A DNA stretch of 55,083 bases from Flavonifractor sp. An100 (GTDB lineage Bacteria; Bacillota; Clostridia; Oscillospirales; Oscillospiraceae), in NCBI RefSeq assembly GCF_002161175.1, contig NZ_NFMA01000024.1, forward strand, positions 1 through 55,083, written 5' to 3'. How positions within the stretch are numbered: position 1 is the first letter of the stretch; every line of letters begins with the position of its first letter. Of this stretch, positions 26,449 to 34,105 are shown piece by piece. The position numbers and the translations under genes are program-made. The notes beneath the pieces were generated by a model. It saw only the letters and a list, made by a program, of their open reading frames with translations, had not been told where the DNA came from and did not search any database.

Positions 26449-27071
26449 TCCTGAAAAGCCCCTACCTGAAGTGTGACGGAGGAAATTCTGTCAGCGGCTA
26501 TCTGCGCTACATCGGGACCAGAGAGCGGGTGGAACTGCTCCCGGATGACCGTCCGCCAACGAGAAAGCAGGAGCAGCTCATCACAAAACTGGTGAAGGAT
26601 TTTCCTAATAGCAAAGAACTGGACGAGTATTTGGACTACGCGGAGAAGCCCACCAAAGCCAACGCCTCCGCCTTCATTACCAGGGTGCTGGAGGAAAACT
26701 GGCCGGCGGTGCAGCAGTCAGAGGGCTACATGAAGTACATCGCCACCCGTCCACGGGCGGAGCGGCTGGGTGACCACGGACTCTTTGGGGACGAGGATGG
26801 CGTGGACTTAACCAAAGCAATGGAGGAATTGGATCAATACACCGGGAATGTTTGGACGCACATCCTCTCCCTGAAACGGGAAGATGCCGCCCGGCTGGGA
26901 TACGATAATGCCAAGGCATGGATGAATCTGCTCCGGGCCAACCGCAATGACATCGCCGCTGCTATGAACATCCCGCCGAATCACTTCCGCTGGTATGCTG
27001 CCTTCCACGATGAGGGGAAGCACCCCCATGTCCACATGATGGCGTGGTCAACGGTGCCGGGGGAAGCCTAA
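26436..27071 (+). pseudogene. MobP3-type relaxase, truncated by deletion
   Basis: GTG start, MARLILKSPYLKC, then the family's N-terminal relaxase domain with TRERVELLPDD, YIATRPRAERLG, HGLFGDEDGVDL and the metal-binding histidines in the stretch ending HPHVHMMAW. Just after HMMAWS (about 27048) the sequence changes abruptly to integrase sequence and the frame ends 7 codons later. About 205 residues of the relaxase domain remain; the C-terminal part is lost, so nicking may be impaired. The break is a deletion junction, not an ordinary stop mutation. Confidence 0.82.
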
Positions 27072-27478
27072 CGCTGTCCACCATCATCGGCCATGTGTCC
27101 AGCGCCACCACTCTAAACACCTACACCCATGTCACCGACGCCATGCGGCAGAACGCGGCGGACAAAATCGACCGGGGGATCGAGAGAGCCGAACCGAAAC
27201 CCAGACAAGAGCCCGTGCCCCAGAAACCCGTCCCCAGTACCTTCCAAGCCCACAAGGGACAGCGGCGCAAACCAGGCACCGGATGCGTTAGCCAAATTAA
27301 TGACCACCTGTGGGAGGGCCGCTACTCCCCCATCGTCAACGGCCAGCGCATGGCCCGGAACGTCTACGCGAAAACGGAAGCCGAGTGTGAGAAAAAGCTG
27401 GCAGAACTGATCCGGGAAATGAAGGCAGAGATCGTCGCTGGAAAAAACCGTATGAAACCGGAAAATATAGCAGGTTGA
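27049..27478 (+). pseudogene. Tyrosine integrase, C-terminal fragment
   Basis: Only the last part of the catalytic domain remains: LSTIIGHVSSATTLNTYTHVT, with the GH motif and the tyrosine nucleophile. It is followed by a tail with a second arm-binding-like domain (GCVSQINDHLWEGRYSP, then VYAKTEAECEKKLAEL) that resembles the N-terminal AP2-like domain of related integrases. The N-terminal three quarters, with the RKGEL and HxLR catalytic residues, are gone by the same deletion that cut the relaxase. Confidence 0.8.
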
Positions 27479-27504
27479 CCAAGCGATACTGACGTATTGC
27501 ACAA

Positions 27505-27547
27505 ACGGGCCTCCGAAGGCAAAATGCCCTCGGAGGCCCGTCTTTTT
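27505..27547 (+). terminator. Terminator after integrase fragment
   Basis: Stem CGGGCCTCCGA/TCGGAGGCCCG with TCTTTTT after it. Confidence 0.85.
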
Positions 27548-27623
27548 CCTGTCTGTGGCTGGTTATGTGGTCAAAGGCAAAAGCCGAAATTCGAACCATC
27601 AAAAATAGTTGCAAAAAGCAAAG

Positions 27624-27660
27624 AAAACACCCGCTTTTCGCCTGGAAAGCGGGTGTTTTG
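27624..27660. terminator. Terminator hairpin at the A/B attachment site
   Basis: A perfect 14-bp stem (AAAACACCCGCTTT against AAAGCGGGTGTTTT) directly beside the tRNA remnant. It lies at the place where elements B and C carry their own T-flanked hairpin, so it probably ended the tRNA-Thr transcript when element A was next to the tRNA (inference). Confidence 0.75.
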
Positions 27661-27705
27661 TGGAGCTGCTACCCAGATTTGAACCGGAGACCTCATCCTT
27701 ACCAA
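27661..27705 (-). repeat. Attachment site 1: diverged tRNA-Thr 3' remnant
   Basis: Forty-five bases corresponding to the 3' part of tRNA-Thr from the anticodon loop to CCA. They differ from the intact gene mainly in the T-arm; GACCTCATCCTTACCAA at 27689-27705 is identical. This marks the right end of element A and the left end of element B. Confidence 0.85.
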
Positions 27706-27840
27706 CTGGTTGGGAGCCTTCCGGCCCTTGATTTTCAACACTTTCCGACCATTTTTGCTCCAAAAAGATGAGGTCGGTCGTACTCTTTACTCCGTTGATT
27801 CCGTACAGTCCTTTCCCCGTGTGGGTCAGCGTGTGGGTCA
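27706..27840. repeat. Left arm of element B with integrase arm sites
   Basis: About 135 bases shared with 47864-47998. They contain an inverted, slightly changed copy of the tRNA T-arm/anticodon sequence (27764-27780) and two direct GTGTGGGTCA copies (27819-27828 and 27831-27840) that recur at the right end. Confidence 0.75.
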
Positions 27841-27960
27841 AACATAGGGAGCCTCTGTTTCTGGAGAGCTCCAGATATTTTTATTGCTCCTCCTGTGCCC
27901 GTTCCCGGTTATAGGAAAACCAGTCCATACAAAGTTTTCCGAGGCTATTTCCCTTTCATT

Positions 27961-28809
27961 TTAAATACCCAAGAAAAATCCTTGACCCAGTAATTCCTCT
28001 GTATTCGCCAAAGTATCCATTGCATGATCGTGATCCTGCAGTGCAACTGCCGCTAAAAGATAATTGCAGACACAAAACAAGGCCGTCAATGAGCTCTTAT
28101 ACGATACACCTGTTGTCTGACAAGGTAAAATGATATCTCCGTACGGGTGAATCTCCTTGTTTCCCGCTTTGGTAAACAAAATGACTTTAATTCCTTTTCG
28201 TTTGATCCACGAAACCAAATTGGCCGTCATTTTTGAATAGCGGGGAGTCAAAAATGCAATGCAGATATCCTCAGGCTGGATTCCTATGACCTGCTCGGGA
28301 TAGGCCATGGAAATCCCGTCCACCAAGTGTACTCCGGGCTTAATCTGTCCCAAGCGGTACCCCAAATAGTGAGCCACAGAAAAGTTGCCGCGAATTCCAA
28401 TGATATAGACATTTCTTGCCTGAACAATAGAGGACACCGCTTCTGACAAAACCGTTTCAGATAAGACAGACAAGGTCTCTTGAATATTATCGACATCCGT
28501 CTGAAATGTACGCAGGAGCAGGTGGTTATCCCCTTCTGCCTGTATGGAGCTTTTGAGCCGTTCCGGTAAGCTGGCTTTTCCCAAAATACTTTGCTGCAGT
28601 TCCTGTTGCATATCGCCGTAACCCTGATAGCCGATGCTGCGGGTAAATCGAATCACGGAGGTGGTGCTGACGCCAATCAGATCTGCCAACTCCTCCAGCC
28701 TTTTAAACGGAATCGTATCCAGATGTTCCAGAAAGTAATCTGCGATGGTCCGCTGGATGTTGGTCAAATGCTCATACGCATTTCGGATCTGCTGTTGGAA
28801 ATCTGTCAT
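27961..28809 (-). CDS. MurR/RpiR family regulator of element B cargo
   Basis: A 282-residue RpiR regulator: N-terminal helix-turn-helix (TNIQRTIADYFLEHLDTIPF, then STTSVIRFTRSIGYQGYGDM) and SIS domain (about 110-260). Codon use is more AT-rich than in the RpiR gene at 12429, in keeping with acquired DNA. It is the first cargo gene from the left arm and likely controls the divergent promoters at 31.8-31.95 kb. Confidence 0.88.
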   Translation of the reverse strand: MTDFQQQIRNAYEHLTNIQRTIADYFLEHLDTIPFKRLEELADLIGVSTTSVIRFTRSIGYQGYGDMQQELQQSILGKASLPERLKSSIQAEGDNHLLLRTFQTDVDNIQETLSVLSETVLSEAVSSIVQARNVYIIGIRGNFSVAHYLGYRLGQIKPGVHLVDGISMAYPEQVIGIQPEDICIAFLTPRYSKMTANLVSWIKRKGIKVILFTKAGNKEIHPYGDIILPCQTTGVSYKSSLTALFCVCNYLLAAVALQDHDHAMDTLANTEELLGQGFFLGI

Positions 28810-28960
28810 AGAACCCTATCCTTCCTGATGCAGCGTCACTTTCCCGATCAGCCGCAAACACCGTCTCTGCTAGAAATGATAGCTTAATTATAGCGTATTT
28901 TATCGTTTTTGACAAGAGAGTCCGAGGTTGCGGCAAATTTTTTAACGGTTCTGTGCGTTT

Positions 28961-30256
28961 TTAAGCGTGTTGGAGGCAGAGCGGACGGAATATCTCCGTC
29001 AGATTCCACAGATGGCTGGCGGGGTTGTCGCTGCTGGCGCGGAGCAGGGAGTTGATTTTGTCCAGCCGCTCTCCGGACTTGGGTGCCCCGTTTTTGGAAA
29101 TGGGTGCCTCCAGGGCCAGCGCCAAGTCGGCCACAATATCGCCCACAGCCCCGCCGGAACGGCCGGAGGGGATGGTAAGCAGACCGCTGCTCTGGGCGTA
29201 GGCGTGGGTATCCAGGGCCTCAGTGATGGTGCCCACCTGGTTGGGTTTTAGGATGAATCCGTCCAGCGCATGGCACTCATAGGCCTTCTGGAGCCGCCGG
29301 CGGTTGGTCACAATGAAATCGTCGCCGATCAGCTTGACCCCCTTCAGCTTCTGATGGGCCTGAACAAATCCATCCCAATCGTCCTCCGCCAGCAGATCCT
29401 CAATGAACAAGATGGGATACTTCCGAATCAGCTCGGCGGCGTGGTCGATCAGCTCCTCTCGAGAGACCCGGCGGGAGCCGTAGAGATAGGTATCCGTGTG
29501 TCTGTCGTACATTTCGCTGGAGGCGCAATCCAAGCAGTAGGCCATTTTATCCGCGCAGCCGCACTCCTCCACCGCCTGAGCCATCAGCTGCAGGACAACA
29601 TCGGGGTCATCGCTGGGAGCCGCCCAGCCGTAGGACCCGCCCAGGAAGGGCTTTTTGCCTCCCAAATACCGGCTGATCACCTGTTCCAGGCGTTGATAGA
29701 CCTTCACCGCCAGTTCCACGGCCTCCTCCACCGAGTCGGCCTTCCAGGGGGCCAGCATGAATTCGTTAAAGGCCTGAGTCAGCTGGGGATAGCGTCCGCC
29801 GTTAATCACATTGAAGGTAGGCAGAGGGATGTTGGTCAGCGCTCCTCCCCGAAGATAGCGGTACACCGGCATCTTGTGGGCAGCAGCCGCAGCGCGCAGG
29901 CAGGCGATGGAGACGCTGTAAATGGAGTTGCCGCCCAGTCGCTCCTTGTTCTCCGTTCCGTCCAGCTCCAGCATACGCTGGTCAATTGCCCGCTGATCGG
30001 CTGCATCCATTCCAAGCAGTGCCGGAGCAATGACCGTTTCCACTGTATTTACGGCCTTGTGGACACTCAAGCCGTTAAACTCGTTTACATCATAGTCCCG
30101 GAGGACAAATGCCTCATGGGCTCCTACCGAGGTTCCGGTGGGCGCGGCGCCCCGGCCCATGCTGCCGTCCTGCGTAAACACGTCTACCTCCAGCATGGGT
30201 CGCGCTTTGCAGTCCAATACCTGACGGGCGGAAATTTTCTGAATTACGGTATTCAT
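28961..30256 (-). CDS. Enolase-superfamily paralogue with altered active site
   Basis: About 431 residues, aligned over its whole length with phosphopyruvate hydratase. Kept: metal ligands (CLDCASSEMY, FIEDLLAEDDWDG, IGDDFIVTN), the catalytic Lys in ILKPNQVGT and the loop PTGTSVG. Changed: the usual GDEGG-YAP glutamates are replaced (GGSYGWAAP), the SHRSGE histidine and glutamate are gone (SGRSGG), and GGEH is GGRY. Ordinary enolase activity is therefore doubtful. Three ATGs stand together; the one at 30256 has the best spacing (8) to AGGAG, and the one at 30262 overlaps the kinase stop. It is co-transcribed with glycerate 2-kinase, whose product is enolase's substrate. Confidence 0.85.
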   Translation of the reverse strand: MNTVIQKISARQVLDCKARPMLEVDVFTQDGSMGRGAAPTGTSVGAHEAFVLRDYDVNEFNGLSVHKAVNTVETVIAPALLGMDAADQRAIDQRMLELDGTENKERLGGNSIYSVSIACLRAAAAAHKMPVYRYLRGGALTNIPLPTFNVINGGRYPQLTQAFNEFMLAPWKADSVEEAVELAVKVYQRLEQVISRYLGGKKPFLGGSYGWAAPSDDPDVVLQLMAQAVEECGCADKMAYCLDCASSEMYDRHTDTYLYGSRRVSREELIDHAAELIRKYPILFIEDLLAEDDWDGFVQAHQKLKGVKLIGDDFIVTNRRRLQKAYECHALDGFILKPNQVGTITEALDTHAYAQSSGLLTIPSGRSGGAVGDIVADLALALEAPISKNGAPKSGERLDKINSLLRASSDNPASHLWNLTEIFRPLCLQHA

Positions 30257-30258
30257 CA

Positions 30259-31677
30259 TCATTTCTCCTCTTCCTTCTCTGGAACGGGTACATACATAAT
30301 ATTCAGATCACACAGGTTGGTGCCGGTATTGCCGGTCATGACTACGCAGCCCGCAGCGGAGAGCGCCTCAAAGCTGGCATGCCCCCGCAAAGCACCGTAG
30401 ATGTCCACGCCGGCTCTCTCCATATCCGCTAGGCTGTCGGAATCGGTGATGCCGCCCGCGCATACGGTGGTGCCGTCCGTCCCCTCGGTATCAATGGAGA
30501 GCAGACAGGCACCCCTGGTTTTTGCGGCGGACACCGCAAAGCTGAGTGCCATCTCCTGGGACGGTCCGCCATGCCCGGTAATAACACAGTCCTCCGGAAT
30601 GGTGGTGACCGACTCCCCTACGGATATGAGGGCGCAGGGGGGCGGCACCGGGCGGTGATAGGCCTGTATTTCTCTGGCGATGGCGGCCATCAGCGTCCCC
30701 ATATCCCTGGCCTCTCCCTCGATGAAGGTAGAGAGCACCACCGTGCGCAGGCCCAGCTGTTCCGCCGCGCGCTGTGCGGCCGCAGCGCTGTCCGGCAAGG
30801 TGTTGATTTGATAGTATGTATTTTGGGGAAAGGCTTTGGGCGTCTCGCCGGCAGGGCCGCAGGAGGCGAGATACCGGATCACGGACGCTGGCAGGCGGCT
30901 GTGGAGATCGTACTTTTCGATGCAGGCCAGAGCGTCCTGAAGGGTGGTCTGGTCCGGGCCCATGGGCGTGCCGCAGTAGTGCTCCCAAGGCACGGAAATG
31001 TCCCTGGTGGGCGGATTGGACACGGAATCGCTGATGTTGAAGCCGATGAGTTCCGCCCCCCGGTCCGCAATCCGCTGGGCCATCCTGCCTCCGTTCATGC
31101 GGGAGATGTGGCGGCGCACCGCATTGATCTCCAGGATTCCGGCGCCGGATTTCAGCAGAATATCCGTGGTCTTTTGCTCATCCTCTAGGGAAATTCCGTC
31201 CATCGGACAGCTCATCAGTGCCGACGAGCCTCCGCTCATCACACACAGGAATAGATCCTCCGGCCCGGCCCGGTCAATGAGGTCCAAAATCTCCAGGCAG
31301 GCCTCGTAGCCGGCCTGGTTGGGAATCGGATGTCCGCCAATCCGAACCCTGGTACGCACAAACCGGTCCCCAGGCTCCAGAATTTTGACCACCGCGATCC
31401 CGTCGGTCAGGCGCTCGCCCAGCGCATCCTCCACCGCCATAGCCATGGCGTTGCACGCCTTTCCCGCACCGATGAGGTAGACGTTTCGCTTGCGGTCCAG
31501 ATCCCAACAGCGATCTCCAATCCTCAGCAGATTTCCCTCACATTTTAAAATGGAGCGAATCCGCCCGTAGGCATCCAGTTCTTCCAGCGCGGCGTCAGTA
31601 ATATCAAGAACTGTCTGCCGGGAACGCCGGTGTCCGTGCGAAAGAAGCTCGCTGCGATTTTTTATTTTTTCGCCCAT
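30259..31677 (-). CDS. Glycerate 2-kinase (MOFRL family)
   Basis: A 472-residue kinase of the GckA/TtuD type: N-terminal domain with VYLIGAGKACNAMAMAVED and MSGGSSALM, C-terminal MOFRL domain with GHGGPSQEMALSFA and DTEGTDGTT. The family converts D-glycerate and ATP to 2-phosphoglycerate. It is the first gene after its own promoter (31825-31853, minus strand) and overlaps the enolase-like gene, so the pair may carry glycerate towards PEP or a related product. Confidence 0.9.
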   Translation of the reverse strand: MGEKIKNRSELLSHGHRRSRQTVLDITDAALEELDAYGRIRSILKCEGNLLRIGDRCWDLDRKRNVYLIGAGKACNAMAMAVEDALGERLTDGIAVVKILEPGDRFVRTRVRIGGHPIPNQAGYEACLEILDLIDRAGPEDLFLCVMSGGSSALMSCPMDGISLEDEQKTTDILLKSGAGILEINAVRRHISRMNGGRMAQRIADRGAELIGFNISDSVSNPPTRDISVPWEHYCGTPMGPDQTTLQDALACIEKYDLHSRLPASVIRYLASCGPAGETPKAFPQNTYYQINTLPDSAAAAQRAAEQLGLRTVVLSTFIEGEARDMGTLMAAIAREIQAYHRPVPPPCALISVGESVTTIPEDCVITGHGGPSQEMALSFAVSAAKTRGACLLSIDTEGTDGTTVCAGGITDSDSLADMERAGVDIYGALRGHASFEALSAAGCVVMTGNTGTNLCDLNIMYVPVPEKEEEK

Positions 31678-31824
31678 AAAGAAACCCCCATACAGCAGTA
31701 TTCGCTAGGTCAAAAAATGTTTCTTCTCATACATTTTGTAGATCAGGCACCCTGGCGCAGCGTATTCCCCCCTATTTTTTCCTTTAAGAGGTTCTGCGTT
31801 ATAGGATATTTGCTCGGCAAAAAA

Positions 31825-31853
31825 AGTATATCATAGTACATTTTCGCATTCAA
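31825..31853 (-). promoter_or_regulatory. Promoter of glycerate kinase/enolase-like operon
   Basis: TTGAAT (31853-31848), exactly 17 bases, TATACT (31830-31825) on the minus strand: a good sigma-A promoter about 150 bases before the kinase start. It leaves a long untranslated leader. Confidence 0.7.
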
Positions 31854-31923
31854 TACGGCAATATAGCCAGTTTTGTTTTGGCTATTTTGTTTACTTTATT
31901 GTTTAATATCCAGATTAAATATA

Positions 31924-31953
31924 TTGACATACACAAAATTCATGATATATACT
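31924..31953 (+). promoter_or_regulatory. Promoter of hydantoinase operon
   Basis: TTGACA (31924-31929) with TATATA (spacer 16) or TATACT (spacer 18) downstream, 77 bases before the hyuA start. With the opposite promoter at 31825-31853 it makes an AT-rich divergent control region (31678-32029) that holds no gene and is the probable target of the element's RpiR protein. Confidence 0.75.
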
Positions 31954-32029
31954 GTACGCATAGGTCAGTATTGTATGTATATGTTCAGGCAAATCATATA
32001 ATTTTAAACGGTCAAAGGAGTGTGAGCCA

Positions 32030-34105
32030 ATGTATCGAATCGGTATTGACGTAGGTGGTACCTTTACCGATGTCACGTTGCTGAACTCAGAAACAGGAGC
32101 CTACTACACCTATAAGCTTTCCTCCACTTTGCATGACCAGTCAGAAGCAATTGCAAACGGGACAAAAGAGACTCTGGCGCTCTACGGGGTCCCGGTGGAG
32201 CAGCTGGAGTATTTTGGCCACGGCACCACGGTTGCAACCAACATGATTATTGAGCGCAAGGGCGCGAAGACCGCTCTGATCACCACAAAGGGCTTCCGGG
32301 ACCTGCTGGAAATCGGCCGTCAGACACGCCCCTCCCTGTATGATATTATGGAGGACAAACCAGAGACCCTGGTGCGCCGCGCGCTTCGCTGCGAGGTGGA
32401 CGAGCGCACCATGGCCGACGGCACCATCCTCCGGAAGGTAAATCGGGACGAGGTGCTGCGGGTACTCAGCCAGCTGAAGGGAAAGGGTGTGGAGTCGCTG
32501 GCGGTATGCTTCCTGTTCTCCTTCCTGAACCCGGAAAACGAGCGAATTGTAGAGCAGTGCATCAAGGAGACCTGGCCCGAGGTCTACTGCTCCGTCTCCT
32601 CCACCATTCTTCCGGAGTTCCGGGAGTTTGAACGTCTCAGCACCACGGTGATCAACTCCTATCTGGGCCCCCGGATGAAGATGTACATCCACAACCTGCA
32701 GGATCGCATCCGCCAAGTGGGTGTCAGGGTGGAGCCCTACATCACCCAGTCCAACGGCGGCGTCATGTCTATCTCCTCCACCATTCAGACCCCTGTCCAG
32801 ACGGCCCTGTCCGGCCCAAGCGCGGGGGTCATGGGCGCCATTTACATTGCCAAGGCGGCGGGGTTCCAGGACATCATCACCTATGATATGGGCGGAACCA
32901 GCACGGATGTGTCCCTGGTAAAGGGTGGAATCGCGGAATACACTACCAAGCGCAAGGTGTGTGGCCTGCCCTCCGGCGTGCCCATGATCGATGTCCACGC
33001 GGTAGGCGCCGGCGGCGGCTCCATCGCCCACATCGACAACGCGGGCGCACTGAAGGTGGGGCCAGAGAGCGCGGGCGCCAATCCCGGGCCGGTAGCCTAT
33101 AACCTGGGCAATGAACAACCCGTGGTCACCGATGCCAATCTGGTGTTGGGGCGGATCAATCCCCACTACGTACTGGGCGGCCGGCTGAAAATCGACGCCC
33201 AACTGTCCCGGGCGGCCATGAAAAAGCAAATCGCCGACCCTATGGGGCTCTCCGTGGAGGCAGCGGCCCAGGGCGTCATCAGCGTCGTCAACTCCAACAT
33301 GGCCCGGGCCATCCGTGTGATTACCGTGGAAAAAGGCCATAACCCCTCTGATTTCACCCTGGTGGCCTACGGCGGCGCCGGTCCCCTCCACGCCGTCCAC
33401 CTGGCCCAGGAGATGGGCATCCGCACGGTGCTCATCCCCCCCGCCCCCGGCGCTCTGTGCGCTCTGGGTCTGCTGACGGCAGACATCAAAAAGAGCTATG
33501 TGAAAACCGCCCTCATCCCCTACGACCAGGCGACGCCCGAGCAGATTAACCAGGCAGTTCTGCCGCTGATGGAGGAGGGCAGCCGGTGGCTGGCCTCGGA
33601 AAACGTCCCGGAGCAGCGGCGCCAGTTCCACAACGTGGCCGAGATGCGGTACGTGGGACAAAACTACGAGCTCCAGGTGGAAATTCCCGCCGGTCTGGTG
33701 GATCAGGCGGACCTGGACCGAATGAAGGAAGATTTCTTCCGGGCCCACGAGATGAACTACGGCTATTACAATCCCAACGCCCCCGTTCAGTTTGTCAACT
33801 TCCGCAGCGAGGCCATCGGTCAGGTGCAGAAGCCCCGACTGGCCGAGCTGACTGAGCACATGGAGACTCCCTCCGGAGCGGTGATAGACCATCGGGATGT
33901 CTACTTCGAGGAGTCGGGTCTGGTTCGCTGCCCCGTCTACGACAGAAGCAAATTCGGCCGCTGTCCCCGCGTGGACGGCCCGTGCATTGTGGAGCAGATG
34001 GACTCCACCACAGTCATTCCGCCCAACACCTGGTTTGAGGTAGATATCCACGGCAATCTGATTGTAAATGCCTTTGGCGACGGGAAAGGAGGCGACGAGG
34101 CGTGA
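32030..34105 (+). CDS. hyuA: Hydantoinase/oxoprolinase subunit A
   Basis: A 691-residue ASKHA-type subunit: YRIGIDVGGTFTDVT at the N-terminus, GHGTTVATNMIIERKGA, then TQSNGGVMS, SGPSAGVMGA and DMGGTSTDVSL in the ATPase core. It is about the usual length. With subunit B it makes an ATP-dependent enzyme that opens N-methylhydantoin, 5-oxoproline or related lactam/imide rings; acetone-type carboxylases belong to the same family, so the reaction is not certain. AAGGAG stands ahead of the ATG. Confidence 0.9.
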   Translation: MYRIGIDVGGTFTDVTLLNSETGAYYTYKLSSTLHDQSEAIANGTKETLALYGVPVEQLEYFGHGTTVATNMIIERKGAKTALITTKGFRDLLEIGRQTRPSLYDIMEDKPETLVRRALRCEVDERTMADGTILRKVNRDEVLRVLSQLKGKGVESLAVCFLFSFLNPENERIVEQCIKETWPEVYCSVSSTILPEFREFERLSTTVINSYLGPRMKMYIHNLQDRIRQVGVRVEPYITQSNGGVMSISSTIQTPVQTALSGPSAGVMGAIYIAKAAGFQDIITYDMGGTSTDVSLVKGGIAEYTTKRKVCGLPSGVPMIDVHAVGAGGGSIAHIDNAGALKVGPESAGANPGPVAYNLGNEQPVVTDANLVLGRINPHYVLGGRLKIDAQLSRAAMKKQIADPMGLSVEAAAQGVISVVNSNMARAIRVITVEKGHNPSDFTLVAYGGAGPLHAVHLAQEMGIRTVLIPPAPGALCALGLLTADIKKSYVKTALIPYDQATPEQINQAVLPLMEEGSRWLASENVPEQRRQFHNVAEMRYVGQNYELQVEIPAGLVDQADLDRMKEDFFRAHEMNYGYYNPNAPVQFVNFRSEAIGQVQKPRLAELTEHMETPSGAVIDHRDVYFEESGLVRCPVYDRSKFGRCPRVDGPCIVEQMDSTTVIPPNTWFEVDIHGNLIVNAFGDGKGGDEA

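Larger units (their letters stand above)
25066..27705 (+). mobile_element. Element A: decayed mobilizable element remnant
   Basis: Small excisionase-like gene, replication/regulatory helix-turn-helix gene, oriT-like stretch, RHH mobilization gene, truncated MobP3-type relaxase, integrase tail and a tRNA-Thr-derived attachment remnant at 27661-27705. The right end is set by that remnant. The left end was not found; 25066 is only the first recognisable gene. Confidence 0.7.
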
